The position numbers and the translations under genes are program-made. Positions 11,598 to 22,353 of a stretch of DNA of 64,000 nt are shown here, in pieces (position 1 is the stretch's first letter; each line of letters begins with the position of its first letter). The stretch comes from Amblyomma americanum. Lineage: Eukaryota > Arthropoda > Arachnida > Ixodida > Ixodidae. The stretch spans positions 486,501 to 550,500 of the forward strand of contig NW_027526505.1 in assembly GCF_052857255.1 (NCBI RefSeq), in the 5' to 3' direction. Under the pieces are notes generated by a model. That model was not told the origin of the DNA. It made no database searches and saw only the letters and a list, made by a program, of their open reading frames with translations.

Positions 11598-13429
11598 GAG
11601 GCAAATGCTTCCCATGTAATATAGAAAGTTGAGCTACCTGGCAAGTCATGTTCGCAGAAACAGCGCTATAAGACAAGATGAGCAAGGAGATAAGACGAGC
11701 GCTGGTGCCGGGTTACTCAGCTCCTGTCCTATTGCGCTTGTGTACGAACATACTGTCCGCTCCTCTGCTGCACACTGAACCTCTGCAAACCCCATCGGTG
11801 GTGTGCTGTCAAATAGAAGTACAAAGAGGAAAACGGGTGTTAACAGGTCGCCGTCATGAATAGATGTTCGGTGGCCGACGGTATGGCCACGTGATAAAAT
11901 GCCGTTCCCGCCGACCTGATTTTGATGGCGGCGAAATAAAACGACTCCCGTGTGTTTTTTACTCCCAGTGTAGTAAAAAAACATGATCTACGCTACTCTT
12001 GGTCCTTAAATTCCGGCAATCTTGTATAAACCACAAACACGATGGGCACGTCAGAGACCACAAAGTAAAGAAAAAAATATATTTTGCTAGAAGTGGTGCG
12101 CAGTTTCTACGTTCTTCACATCTGGAAGCTCGTCAACAAATACACAAAGTAGCCAAAAAACGCCTCAAATGCTTTATTTGGTAGTAATAAAAGCGAGCTG
12201 TTGCAGAAATCCCATCTTGTTAAATTTTGCGTACAGTGGAGTGCGTCCGTAAGTTAAACAAATGGGTTTATTTAGCTTCCTTCGGAACCCGTTTCTATTT
12301 CAGACTTTGTGTTTTCTTCAGTGTGAGAGTCCGGAAAGGTGCATCGCGCATGGCTGAAATGCTGTCGTATATTAGCACCGGCACATAAAGTTTGAAATTT
12401 TTTTTGGCATTCTTCACTTGGTTCGCTTGACATACCTTTCACAAACAGCATACAGTGCGCTCCTTTTGTTCCGTGTCTTTAGTCCGAGATGCCCTTTGTT
12501 TGGTGGGAATATCGCCTGAAAGAGAAAATTTTATGTCCAAAACGAAAACGAAAACATCTTAATAATAGAAGAACGTAACTGTAATGTTTTAAGAAAAAGA
12601 GGAACCTATAAGAAGAATTTACGCTACTGCATGGTTTCTATCTGTTCTAACATTTATTTCATGAAAATCCGAAGCAGGCGCTGTTGCGTAGCGTGTAAAT
12701 TTACTAAATGGGCTGCCCCTGAGGAGCAGAAGATAGCCAATGAACAAAAAGCGTGGTTGGAGGAACCCATTGTTTTCGTGATGCCCACGCGTTTTGAACG
12801 CGCTCTAAATAGAGTGTTTTGCCTCTATTCGGCCGCCCACGTGGCACACCATTTTTGTGACCTCTTCAGTTATATAAAAAAATAAACGCTAACACGCATG
12901 CGCTTCTGAAATTATTGACATTGTTGTTTGCAATATAACTTTTACCTGGTATTTTACTAAAAAAATTGATAAGAGCAAAAGTACTAAGTGTGTGTGTGTG
13001 GGGAGGGAGCGCATGCCGAAAATCCACTTCACGTGATACGCGATAGAAGACAAGCCCATGCGATAAGTGGCTAGTGGACATCTGGAATTTCTTATCTATT
13101 TTTAATGTCTTAGCCTCATAACATAAAATAAGAGACCAGCAGATATTTTTGCCTTAAAGAATTGTGTGAAAGGAAGAAAAATTCTCGTTCATAAAAAGCT
13201 GGGCTCTCCAAAATTGGTTCTGAATGTCTGAAAGTAAATCTAGCGTAGATCACCCCAAAATTTGCCCTGCAAATTGCGTTCGATCAAGACCCAATGCGAA
13301 CATGCGCTCTACATTACGTTGGAGATTTGTAACCGCTCTTGAGTGAGCGGGATGATTTCGGACGATTTGCTATATTAACGCAATAGTGTTTAAGGGTGTT
13401 GTGTCGCAGGGAAGGCAGCGTCGGCAGCA
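11598..13429. other. intergenic, no recognised feature
   Basis: A/T-leaning DNA with only short, non-conserved open frames (longest about 110 codons on the minus strand near 11646-11984). No domain, splice-supported exon or repeat terminus could be recognised. A short GT run occurs at about 12990. Confidence 0.5.
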
Positions 13430-13735
13430 TTTGCTGTGAGCGAAAATCACAGAGTATCATTCAAAGATGCCACCAAGGTTGGCGTCGGCTTTCCTGACCT
13501 AGGTTGCCCACCAACGACCAGGTTGCGACCAAATTACAACCCGGAATTCGGATTGCGGGAAAAATGGCTACCGTGGCAGGGGTCGGCTAAAATCACGAGT
13601 GGTCGCGAGAGGTTGCTCGGGAAGAGGAACTTAGGTTTTACTATCCCTGCCGATAGCAGCACCTGCAGTCCCATGTGCTTGGTACATCGCTTAAGCGCTA
13701 TACCACTGCGACAGGAGTGGTATGAGGATTCACAA
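13430..13735 (-). repeat. possible second tRNA-related SINE family
   Basis: On the minus strand, from about 13735, the sequence reads as a tRNA-like head (GCAGTGGTATAGCGCTTAAG resembles an A box within a D-arm), then a compact body with short internal repeats of the GGTTGC(C/G)ACC type near 13500-13530. A clear B box was not found and no target duplication was confirmed. It could also be a decayed fragment of another repeat. Confidence 0.35.
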
Positions 13736-13840
13736 TGATCCTTGAACAATTCAGCTCATATCTCTATTGTCTCATTAACCCTATAGCGTCCAACCCTTCA
13801 AGGAGAGGTGAAGCATTGTAAGTATACCAGAGCAGCCCAG

Positions 13841-14292
13841 CAAAAGACAAAATGAAGACACGAGGACACACTGCGTTGAACTTCCAGCTAATCATTAATG
13901 AGTGTAACACCACATATATGCTGATTCCTCCACCCCCCCCCCCCCCCCTTAGTCGTCGCAATCGCAAGACTAAAGATAAAGCTTCCGGGAAAGAGAAACA
14001 ATGCACCACGGCCTTGCCAGCTGTTTTAAAATTAGCAGGCACTCTGACCAGATAGTGCGCGAGATAGTGGAGGCTGCTGAGATGTCCAGGCTGCGTGAAA
14101 ACAGCGTTCCTAAGACTTCCATCACCCTGAAAAATGCAGAATTGCATTTTTTGAAAGTAACCAGCTAAGAGTTTTGATATTTTTTTGGTGGAGGGGGAGG
14201 GGAAAATCGGCATATATGTAGTGTTTCAGCCATTACATCTCACTTGGAAGTTCAGCGCTTGAGTGTCCTCGTGTCTTCATTGTGTCATTTGC
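13841..14292 (+). mobile_element. Penelope-like element fragment with inverted ends
   Basis: Two arms of about 90-100 bases (13841-13932 and 14194-14292) are inverted copies of each other; both contain the words GAAGACACGAGGACAC and CATATATG. Between them, 14050-14168 encodes a relic of a PLE C-terminus in plus frame (EAAEMSRLRENSVPKTSI, then ITLKNAELHFLKV and a TAA at 14166-14168). The same kind of ending follows the GIY-YIG domain in the other PLEs of this window. The RT and endonuclease are absent. Runs of 16 C at 13933-13948 lie inside the left arm region. Confidence 0.6.
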
Positions 14293-14550
14293 AGTGCTAT
14301 ACGCTGCTATACTTATATGATGGAACACCAACTAGCCCATACTCTTGCCCTACCGAGGTGAAATGTGCGCTCTAGTTTTTTATCCACTTCTCATTTTTCT
14401 GCACGCTTTGCCACATCAAGCGTTTCCCTAACACTGTAGGAGCTTGTCCTGAAGCGAAAGTAAGCTGTATCAAAAAGAATTAACGCTAAAAAGACACATC
14501 ACGAAGAAAAATAAAGAAAAATGCGAGCTTATCAGAACGAAATTGTTGGC

Positions 14551-14566
14551 GGGGGGGGGGGGGGGG
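14551..14566. repeat. G homopolymer
   Basis: Sixteen consecutive G residues shortly upstream of a SINE. A low-complexity tract, also a likely spot for sequencing length error. Confidence 0.9.
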
Positions 14567-14640
14567 TATAAATAGGCAATGTGGATTTGAGAGGCAGTGC
14601 GTCCAGTCATGACGAACTGCGAGTGGAGACACGGCAGACC

Positions 14641-14850
14641 ACCGCGGTAGCTCAGTGGATATGGCGCTCGGCAGCTCACCCGAGAGACGCGGGTTTAATT
14701 CGGCCGCGGTGGAGGCAAAATTCTATAGGCTCGCGTACTGTGCAACGTCAGTGCACCTCGAAGAACCCCAGGTAGTCGAAATTTCCGGAGCCCTTCACTA
14801 CGGCGTCCCTCAGAGCCTTGATCACTTTGGGACATTAAAACCTCATAAAG
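14641..14850 (+). mobile_element. tRNA-derived SINE (tick Ruka-like)
   Basis: Plus-strand copy starting ACCGCGGTAGCTCAGTGGAT, an A-box-bearing tRNA head. The B-box region (CGGGTTTAATTC) is mutated. It continues through CCCCAGGTAGTCGAAATTTC and ends at GGGACATTAAAACCTCATAAA. It is divergent from the 52965 copy, so an older insertion. No target duplication was recognised. The short open frames over it are not genes. Confidence 0.75.
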
Positions 14851-15625
14851 CATTAACCGGAGGCACGGTAGGTCAAATAAGTTGCCCAAGAAAAGTGGGA
14901 CTGAACATTTCAGCAGCATTGAAAATAAGAAAAAAGTAAAAGTGAAGAGAGATAACGACACTGAAGGAAAGATTAAAGAACTGCACCGAAAGGCCTGTTT
15001 CATGCCAGATAATAAAAAGAAGAAAAAGGGTAAGGCGGAGAAACAGCGGAAGGAAAGATGGTGAGGAATGCTTTGTTCAAATGACGAGTCTTGTTGCGAA
15101 ACGTTGGCTAAGAACAATGTAACTCCACATTTTACTCCTGTTTACAACGTTTTGTGGTCTCATGAATGTTTTGTGCTCTCTGTGGGCCCACTTATAGTCC
15201 AGGAAGGACTTGGTGGAAGGAGGGGAGTACAACCAACACACATAGTGAACTTCTTGGTGCAGTCGTAAGTATAGAAGTTGGAGTACCCTTTCTTTCAGCA
15301 CTTCTCTCGTTAAACGTAGTCCTAGCTCGCTTTCTATAAAAAAAAACTTTAAAACTTGGGATAGTCTTCGCGTGATGTCGCCCTTATGAGTATACACATG
15401 TAATCGTCTATATAGAGAACAAAAAAACAAACAAGATTGCACTTTAGTCTGCTTAAGAGCGCAAATGCGAAGGCTTTACCTGTCCTCTTTCTCCCTTTAT
15501 TTTTCATTTTACGCGACAGCGCATAGAGCACGCTCAGTCGAAAAGCCGTTGACGTCGTAGTAGTAGTAGTAGTTTTAGTTGCTGTCGGTACCACTGGCCG
15601 GAAATCCTCCTTCCATTACGTTGCG
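14851..15625. other. intergenic, no recognised feature
   Basis: A-rich plus-strand sequence to about 15060, then unassigned DNA. A short GTA microsatellite lies at about 15558-15574. No coding or repeat signal that I can name. Confidence 0.4.
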
Positions 15626-16100
15626 GTTCGTGTGGCCACCAATATATTTGAGACAGGCGTCATTTCCTATCCTTAAAACCAATTTTAATTTCATTTCCCT
15701 ACCCACCGCGGTGACTCAGTGGTTAGCGCGCTCGGCTAGTGATCTCGAGTTCCCGGGTTCGAACCCGACCGCGGCGGCTGCATTTTTATGGAGGCAAAAC
15801 GCTAAGGCGCCCGTGTGCTGTGCGATATCAGTGCACGTTAAAGATCCCCAGGTGGTCGAAATTATTCCGGAGTCCTCCACTACTCCACTTCTTACTTCCT
15901 TTCTTCTTTCACTCTCTCCTTTATTACTTCCCTTACGGCGCGTTTCAGGTGTCCAACGATATATGAGACAGATACTGCGCCATTTCTTTTCCCTAAAAAC
16001 CAATTATTATATTATTATTATTTAATTTTTCTTCCCTTATGGCGCAGCTCGGTGTCCACCGAGATATGTGATACAGGCGTCATTTCCTTTCCTTAAATCG
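15626..16100 (+). mobile_element. SINE cluster: one long-tailed copy plus two tail fragments
   Basis: A tRNA-derived SINE starts at about 15703 with CACCGCGGTGACTCAGTGGT (A box) and GGGTTCGAACCCGAC (a good B box). It shares the body CCCCAGGTGGTCGAAATTAT and then, unlike the 14641 and 52965 copies, continues into a tail with GTGTCCAACGATATATGAGA, GCGCCATTTC and a short ATT microsatellite (to about 16022). Fragments of the same tail occur immediately before (15626-15695) and after (16033-16100). They indicate a tandem or nested cluster of at least three insertions of this longer subtype. Confidence 0.7.
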
Positions 16101-16951
16101 TCCAACGAGCAAGGCGTCGCTCCGAACGAGCGATGGATTTCCGTGTAATCCTCGGCAACGCTGCAACACGCTGTCGCGTCCCACTCTTAAAGACGATGCT
16201 TAAGCGTCCTCCAATTTTTCTTTTATTTCCTGCAAATTTTCTTTTGGTCAGTTTTTGTTTAGGTATTTTTACTCATTGTTTCATTTCTAATTCTTTTATT
16301 TTACGTATGTTGCTAAGGAACACTTGCTTAATCAACTTTTATATTTTTGTTTTATTTACCACACAACTTATGATCGTCAGTTCCTGCGGAAAACTTCTGT
16401 CTGCAGCTTCGGTCTGCAACTTCCGTCTACAAGTTTCGTCGACGCCATTCATGAGCCAAAAAAGGCTTTCGCCTTCTTACGTGGCACTATACATCCGCCT
16501 TTGGAGTAACCAGCTCTGATTTGTTTTCAGACGTAGTGATCTGCAGATGCGGCAACGTCCGGCTGAGGTGAAAGTTTCAGCGTCCTGAGTATTTTACGTT
16601 GGCACCATCCCATATTTTCCGGCGCGTGCCCACTGCCTGCGTTCGCGCGGGTCGGTTTACATAAAGAGCGGCAAATAGAGCAGGGCACCCTGTCTCTCTC
16701 ACGAATAAAAGCAAAGAGAAGCAAAGAAAACGGGGATGAGAGACGTTCCCAACACTAATGAGCAGCTATAGGTATCTTACGAGCCTTCCTGGGAAATGGT
16801 ACGCCTTTCCTGCAGTGCTTTTCGTGATTACATGTACTCTCGACGATGATGCAGTCGACGAAATTTATCAGCCTGCGGCGATTGAATTTTAAAAAAGCCG
16901 AACCACGCGCCAGCGAACACGTGATGGAATTGCCTCAGGCAGTATTTGTGC
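16101..16951. other. intergenic, no recognised feature
   Basis: T-rich to about 16370, then mixed composition. Open frames up to 128 codons (16133-16519) are Phe/Leu-rich and without recognisable motifs. Confidence 0.4.
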
Positions 16952-17110
16952 GCCTCATTACTGCTGGCAGTTGCCTATACTCACCTTTATGTTGATATAT
17001 TTTAATATGCATACTCTGTCTGGCTTCATTGCCTCATTACTGCTGGCAGTTGCCTATACTCACCTTTATGTTGATATATTTTAATATGCATACTCTGTCT
17101 GGCTTCATTG
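16952..17110. repeat. perfect 79-bp tandem duplication
   Basis: Units 16952-17030 and 17031-17109 are identical (beginning GCCTCATTACTGCTGGCAG), followed by the first base of a third unit. Perfect identity means a very recent duplication or an assembly artefact. Confidence 0.97.
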
Positions 17111-17275
17111 TTTCACGCTGAGGACAAATCAAGACGACGAGACTCTCAAGAGCGCTTGCCGGTGTGAAAGTTGCCACACCTTGCGGAAACAGCTCGCATT
17201 AGTGCGCGGAAAGTCGCATTTAACAGCGAACCTCTGATGGCGCCGTCGAACGCACATAGTGTAAGTGGAAAGTAC

Positions 17276-17279
17276 TCGT
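17276..17279. repeat. target site duplication of E1 (left)
   Basis: The four bases TCGT directly before the 5' LTR are repeated directly after the 3' LTR at 22526-22529. This fits the 4-6 bp duplications of Ty3/gypsy integrases and fixes the element ends. Confidence 0.85.
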
Positions 17280-17451
17280 TGTAATGGGACCGATAGGCGC
17301 AGCGCAGCGAAGAAGCCGACGAGTTCAAGCGGGACAACGAAGAAGCAGACGAAGTGCAGCTGGGTTTTTCGAACGACGCCTGTGAGTGTGCCCGTCGTGT
17401 CGCCGGTCAACCCAGACCAACCGACCTGTGCTTCAAATAAACGCCTTGACA
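17280..17451 (+). repeat. E1 5' LTR
   Basis: 172 bases running TGTAATGG…CTTGACA, with TG…CA ends and an AATAAA polyadenylation signal near the 3' end (about 17435). It is identical to the 3' LTR except at two positions: T/G in the GGG(T/G)TTTTCG word and C/A in CAACC(C/A)AGACC. Confidence 0.95.
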
Positions 17452-17453
17452 TT

Positions 17454-17471
17454 TGGTGGAGGTGCTTCGGT
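17454..17471 (+). promoter_or_regulatory. E1 primer-binding-site candidate
   Basis: TGGTGGAGGTG begins two bases after the LTR. It starts with the TGG that would pair with a tRNA 3' CCA. E2 (25053) and E3 (about 35333, minus) carry the same TTTGGTGGAG word at the same place, so all three probably use the same tRNA primer. I could not identify which. Confidence 0.6.
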
Positions 17472-17529
17472 TCCCGTCCCGGTTCTCATCCTGGAACTTC
17501 GAAGTGGAACGCTCCTCGTCTCCGCCACC

Positions 17530-18768
17530 ATGCCGGAAGGTCCGAATGAACCATCGCAGCCCATCCCTGCCACCGTACTCTGTCACGGGGTGCAGCGCCA
17601 GCGTGACCCTTCTCCATTTAGTGGCACCGATGACCAAGACGTCGACGATTGGCTGGCCTCCTATGAGCGCATCAGCACTTACAATCGGTGGGACGATTCC
17701 GTGAAACTTAGCAACGTCCTCTTCTACCTCACGGACGTTGCCAACCTATGGTTTCGCAACCATGAGGCCGATCTTCCCACCTGGTCGTCCTTTAAAACGA
17801 GCTTCGCCGACGTTTTCGGCCGCCCCGCCGTCCGGAAGCTTCGCGCCGAGCAAAGTCTTCGTGCTCGATCTCAGCTCCCTTCCGAGGCGTTCACAAGCTA
17901 CATCGAGGACATCGTTGACCTGTGCTAGCGTGTCATCCCCTCCATGTCCGAAGGGGATAGAGTCAACCACATACTTAAAGGCATAGCCGATGACGCTTTC
18001 CAGATGCTGCTGGCGAAGAACCCCACCTCCGTCGCTAAAGTCGTCCAGCTGTGCCAAAGCTTCCACGAACTCCGCAAGCAACGCGCATCTACGCGGCAGT
18101 CCGGCGCGCCTGCGGGGGGTCTTGCTGGCTTGGCCCTTGGTGGCTCGTCTGCTGAGCAGTCCGTGTTCATGCAGCAGGTTAAAGACTTCATCCGCGAAGA
18201 GATCGCTCGCCAGCTTTCTCTGCTGCATCACATTCCCGACCCCGTCTGCCCTCCGCACGACCTGGCGCCATCTCTCACGCCCACTATCCGTCGTGCTATT
18301 CAGGAGCAGGTCGCTGCAGTTCTGCCATCCAGTCCCCCACCTCCTCCTGTGGCAGCGCCGCTCACCTATGCTGAAGCAGTCACCGGTACACGGCGCTCGC
18401 CCACCTCTGCCGCCTACCCTAGCAGCCCGGCCTTTTATGCTCCACCGCCGTCTATACCCCCGCCGCAGGTCCCGGTTCGTCGACCCCGCCGAAACCCTAC
18501 GAACCCCTGGCGTACCGAGGACAATCGACCAATATGCTATTCCTGCGGTCTTCCGGGCCATGTCGCACGCTTTTGCCGTCAGCGATCTCCTCGTTCTGGC
18601 GATTTCATGCGCAATTTCCGCTACGATTCCGGGCCGCCCTTGCATAATGTCTCTTCTGCCTCCTCTACACATCGCTCCCAGTACCCTACTCGCCGCTCGC
18701 CTTCCCCTCGTCGACGTTCCATTTCTCCGATGCTCCGCCGCCCGGACCCTCTCCCAGAGGAAAACTGA
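17530..18768 (+). pseudogene. E1 gag (one in-frame stop)
   Basis: Capsid/nucleocapsid polyprotein that would form the particle in the cytoplasm. The ATG at 17530 has a strong context (GCCACCATGC). The retrotransposon gag core is readable (DDWLASYERI, WDDSVKLSNVLFYL, WSSFKTSFADVFG). An in-frame TAG at 17926-17928 interrupts the frame after 132 codons. The same frame then continues with SEGDRVNHILKGIADDAF to a CCHC knuckle CYSCGLPGHVARFC (about 18537-18578) and an Arg/Ser/Pro-rich tail, ending in TGA at 18766-18768. E2 has a sense codon at the matching place (…LCRKV…), so the TAG looks like a point mutation. Confidence 0.9.
18759..18765 (+). promoter_or_regulatory. E1 gag-pol -1 frameshift site candidate
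   Basis: The last gag codons are GAA AAC TGA and pol is in the -1 frame with a long overlap-free run starting here ([10 protein letters not shown]…). The heptamer read from the preceding G is G-GAA-AAC. This is one base away from the canonical G-GGA-AAC seen at the same point of E2, and E3 carries the same G-GAA-AAC. Function is inferred from position. Confidence 0.55.
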
Positions 18769-21700
18769 CTGCCGCAGTTCAGGAGGCAAGAACTGCGTGT
18801 TTTGCCAACTTTTTAAGTCCTCTGTGTTCTCCTGCTAACGTGATTGAGGTGTCTGTTGAAGGCGTCCCCGTTCTCGCGCTCGTCGACACGGGTGCTGCAG
18901 TGTCAGTAATTAGTGATGCACTTCGCCGCAAACTTCGTAAGGTGACAACGACGCTGTCTGACTTTTCACTACGTACGGCCACCTCTCAGCGCATCCACCC
19001 TATCGCAGCTTGCACGGTCCGCGTTTCTATCAACGACGTCGCCTATACCATCGAGTTTGTTGTGCTGACCGCCTGCTCTCACGATGTCATCCTCCGCTGC
19101 GATTTCCTCTCGACCCACCGTGCAGTGATTGATTGTGCCCGTGCGGAACTTGAGCTTTCTCCCCTGTGTGATGTTTCGTTGTGTGACCTACCTGTGCGCT
19201 CCGCTAAGCTTCTTGTAGCTGCCGACACCGACATACCTCCCTCCTCTTCAGCCCTCGTTCCGCTCCGCCCCGACTCTTTCCTCAGCGGCCCTGTTCTTTT
19301 CACACCTACCGCAGCAGCCACTCGCCATCAGCGCCTCCTCATTCCATTCGCCGTTGTCTCGATTTCCGATGGCCACTGCGCCATCTATGTCACCAACCCA
19401 TTTTCTTGCCCGTCGTTTGTTCTTCGCGGCGAATGCCTCGGCTCTATTGAAGAACTGGACCCTGCTCTTGCTTCCGTGTTCTCCGATACCCGTGTCTGCT
19501 CCCCAGTTACTGCCTTAGCCTGTTGTGCGACAGCGCCCGATCCGATTTCCATCGACGTCTTTCGTCGTAACATCAATCCCGACCTTCCGTCCGCTTACCG
19601 TGACCAAATCTTGGAACTTCTCTGCCGCTTCCGCAACTCTTTCGACCTTTCCCAGCCCTCCTTGGGGCGCGCATTGGCCGTCTCTCACACAATTGACACT
19701 GGTACCCACGCTCCCTTGCGTCAGCGACCGTACCGAGTCTCGCCGAGCGAGCGCCGCGTCATCCGTGACAATGTTGACGACATGCTTCGGCGCGGCATAA
19801 TACAGCCTTCTCACAGCCCTTGGGCCTCTCCTGTTGTCTTGGTGACGAAAAAAGATGGCTCCATCAGGTTCTGTGTGGACTACCGCCGTCTCAACAAGAT
19901 CACACGCAAGGATGTTTATCCTCTACCCCGAATCGACGACGCACTGGATTGCTTGCAGGGAGCGGAGTATTTTTCATCCCTCGACTTACGCTCCGGCTAC
20001 TGGCAGGTCCCGATGGCAGCGAGCGACAGGCCGAAAACCGCTTTCGTCACCCCAGACGGCTTGTATGAGTTCAATGTGATGCCGTTCGGCCTCTGCAATG
20101 CTCCAGCCACATTCGAAAGGATGATGGACACTATTCTCAGTGGCCTCAAATGGGAAACTTGTCTGTGTTACCTAGATGACATTGTCGTTTTTTCCAAAGA
20201 TTTTCCTTCCCATCTGCACCGCCTTCAGCGCGTACTCACTAGCCTTACTGACGCCGGCCTCCAACTAAACTTGAAAAAATGTTACTTCGGTGCAACGCAG
20301 CTCACAATATTAGGCCATGTCATCTCCAAAGACGGCGTTCTTCCTGACCCTGCCAAACTTCGCGCCGTCGCTGACTTCCCCAAACCAACCACCTTAAAAG
20401 AACCTCGCAGTTTTATAGGCTTATGCTCGTATTTTCGCCTCTTCATCCGAAATTTCGCCAGTATCATCGCCCCTTTAACGCAGCTTCTTGCCGGCAGCCC
20501 GAACCTTTCGTCTTGGTCCCCCGCCTGCGATACCGCGTTCAGCACTTTACGCCGCCTGCTGGTCTCTCCCCCCATCCTTCGCCATTTTGATCTCGCCTGT
20601 CCGACAGAAGTTCACACTGACGCGAGCGGTGTGGGCTTGGGCGCAGTTCTTGCCCAGCGAAAGCCTGGGTATCCGGAATACGTCGTCGCTTACGCCAGCC
20701 GCGCCCTCACCAAGGCGGAATCAAACTATTCTGTCACAGAAAAAGGATGTCTCGCCATCATTTGGGCAATTGCCAAGTTCCGCCCTTACATTTACGGCCG
20801 GCCCTTCTATGTCGTCACAGACCATCACGCCCTATGCTGGCTATCCTCCCTCAAAGATCCTTCTGGCCGACTCGCCCGCTGGGCTTTACGTCTCCAGGAG
20901 TTTGATATACACGTCATTTATCGCTCCGGCCGCAAGCACTCGGACGGCGACGCCCTTTCTCGTTCACCACTCCCATGCGAGTCAACCTCTGCCCTCGTCT
21001 GTGCCTACGAATTCTCTTCGTTCAACATCCCTGATATGCTCTCCGAACAACTGAAGGATCCTTGGATCACCTCGCTGCTAAACTTCCTGAACACTCCCTC
21101 GCCGCATCATTCGACCCGGACCCTTCGCCGCCAAGCCCACCACTTCGCCGTTCGTGATGGCCTCTTATACCGCCGTGATTACCTCCCCGACGGCCGGAAG
21201 TGGCTGTTGGTCATCCCTCGACACCTCCGTGCTACAATCTGTACCTCTTTTCACGCCGCTCCACAATGCGGCCACGCCGGTGTACTGAAAACATATGCTC
21301 GCCTTCGTCAGCGATTCTACTGGCGAGGTATGTACCGCTACATACGTCATCACATTCGGTCATGCACCGCCTGCCAACGTCGCAAGAAACTTCCCCACTC
21401 CGCCGCCGCTCCTTTGCAGCCGTTACCTTGCCCTGGCCGTCACTTTGACCACGTCGGCATTGATCTTTATGGCCCGCTTCCAACTACTTCGGCTAATAAT
21501 CGGTGGATCATCGTTGCCGTTGACCATCTCACCCGTTACGTCGAAACGTCGGCTCTCAAATCTGCTACCGCAAACGATGTCGCTCACTTCATTCTACGCA
21601 GTCTTGTTCTTCGTCACGGCGCCCCGAAAGAACTTCTAAGTGACCGCGGCCATGTTTTTCTCTCGGACGCCGTCGAGGCCCTGCTCAAGCAATGCCAAAT

Positions 21701-22316
21701 CGTTCATCGCTACACCAGCGCCTATCACCCCCAGACCAACGGCATGACTGAGCGGTTCAACCGCACTCTGAGTGACATGCTCGCCATGTACGTTGACACC
21801 GCACACTCCAACTGGGATCAAGTGCTCCCGTTCGTCACGTACGCGTATAACACAGCTACTCAGACAACAACGGGGTTTTCTCCTTTCTTCCTCTTATATG
21901 GCCGGGAGCCTACATCCACCATGGACACCATCCTTCCTTATCACCCTGACCCTTCCGAGACCACCTTACTGTCCGAAGCTCACATGTATGCCGAAGAATG
22001 CCGGCAACTTGCCCGCTCTATCACCAGACAGCAACAATGGGATCAGATGCACCGTCGGGATTCCCCGGACCCTCCAGCGTCATACCCATCTGGCGCCCTC
22101 GTTTGGCTCTGGGTACCTTCCTCCACTCCCGGCCTCGCCACGAAACTACTGTCTCGCTTTCACGGACCTTACCGGGTTGTCCACCAAACTTCTCCGGTGA
22201 CTTATATCGTTGAGCCGCTCGTTCCCTCTTCGGACCACCGTCGCCGGGGGCGCGAAACTGTGCACGTTGAGCGCCTCAAGCCGTACTATGACCCGCCCAT
22301 CCTCTCCTCTCCTTAA
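18765..22316 (+). CDS. pol: E1 pol: protease, reverse transcriptase, RNase H, integrase
   Basis: One open frame of about 1,180 codons, expected to be made as a -1 frameshift fusion with gag. Order: aspartic protease ([12 protein letters not shown], about 18878); RT ([49 protein letters not shown], catalytic YLDD at 20169-20180); RNase H ([14 protein letters not shown] about 20614, [29 protein letters not shown]); integrase with HHCC finger ([11 protein letters not shown]…CTACQRRK), catalytic D (VGIDLYGPL), D ([11 protein letters not shown]) and E ([16 protein letters not shown]). A GPY/F-type module ([13 protein letters not shown]) lies near the C-terminus. All key catalytic motifs are present, so this is the best-preserved coding region in the window. 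Confidence 0.95.
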   Translation: MTAAVQEARTACFANFLSPLCSPANVIEVSVEGVPVLALVDTGAAVSVISDALRRKLRKVTTTLSDFSLRTATSQRIHPIAACTVRVSINDVAYTIEFVVLTACSHDVILRCDFLSTHRAVIDCARAELELSPLCDVSLCDLPVRSAKLLVAADTDIPPSSSALVPLRPDSFLSGPVLFTPTAAATRHQRLLIPFAVVSISDGHCAIYVTNPFSCPSFVLRGECLGSIEELDPALASVFSDTRVCSPVTALACCATAPDPISIDVFRRNINPDLPSAYRDQILELLCRFRNSFDLSQPSLGRALAVSHTIDTGTHAPLRQRPYRVSPSERRVIRDNVDDMLRRGIIQPSHSPWASPVVLVTKKDGSIRFCVDYRRLNKITRKDVYPLPRIDDALDCLQGAEYFSSLDLRSGYWQVPMAASDRPKTAFVTPDGLYEFNVMPFGLCNAPATFERMMDTILSGLKWETCLCYLDDIVVFSKDFPSHLHRLQRVLTSLTDAGLQLNLKKCYFGATQLTILGHVISKDGVLPDPAKLRAVADFPKPTTLKEPRSFIGLCSYFRLFIRNFASIIAPLTQLLAGSPNLSSWSPACDTAFSTLRRLLVSPPILRHFDLACPTEVHTDASGVGLGAVLAQRKPGYPEYVVAYASRALTKAESNYSVTEKGCLAIIWAIAKFRPYIYGRPFYVVTDHHALCWLSSLKDPSGRLARWALRLQEFDIHVIYRSGRKHSDGDALSRSPLPCESTSALVCAYEFSSFNIPDMLSEQLKDPWITSLLNFLNTPSPHHSTRTLRRQAHHFAVRDGLLYRRDYLPDGRKWLLVIPRHLRATICTSFHAAPQCGHAGVLKTYARLRQRFYWRGMYRYIRHHIRSCTACQRRKKLPHSAAAPLQPLPCPGRHFDHVGIDLYGPLPTTSANNRWIIVAVDHLTRYVETSALKSATANDVAHFILRSLVLRHGAPKELLSDRGHVFLSDAVEALLKQCQIVHRYTSAYHPQTNGMTERFNRTLSDMLAMYVDTAHSNWDQVLPFVTYAYNTATQTTTGFSPFFLLYGREPTSTMDTILPYHPDPSETTLLSEAHMYAEECRQLARSITRQQQWDQMHRRDSPDPPASYPSGALVWLWVPSSTPGLATKLLSRFHGPYRVVHQTSPVTYIVEPLVPSSDHRRRGRETVHVERLKPYYDPPILSSP

Positions 22317-22334
22317 GTCGCCAGGATGGCTCCT

Positions 22335-22353
22335 TTTTCGGAGGGAGAGTAAT
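22335..22353 (+). promoter_or_regulatory. E1 polypurine tract
   Basis: CGGAGGGAGAGTAAT lies directly before the 3' LTR, where plus-strand DNA synthesis is primed in LTR retrotransposons. Confidence 0.75.

Noticed and set aside
13933..14566. Matching runs of 16 C and 16 G as a functional pair or G-quadruplex
   Set aside because: The C run lies in the PLE arm and the G run outside it; simple homopolymers are enough explanation and their lengths are error-prone.
15703..15790. tRNA gene
   Set aside because: A and B boxes are present but there is no cloverleaf with an anticodon arm of normal length; the sequence continues into the SINE body shared with three other copies.
17746..18789. 347-codon open frame on the minus strand opposite E1 gag
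   Set aside because: It is the antisense shadow of the GC-rich gag coding sequence, Arg-rich without motifs; the plus frame has clear gag domains.
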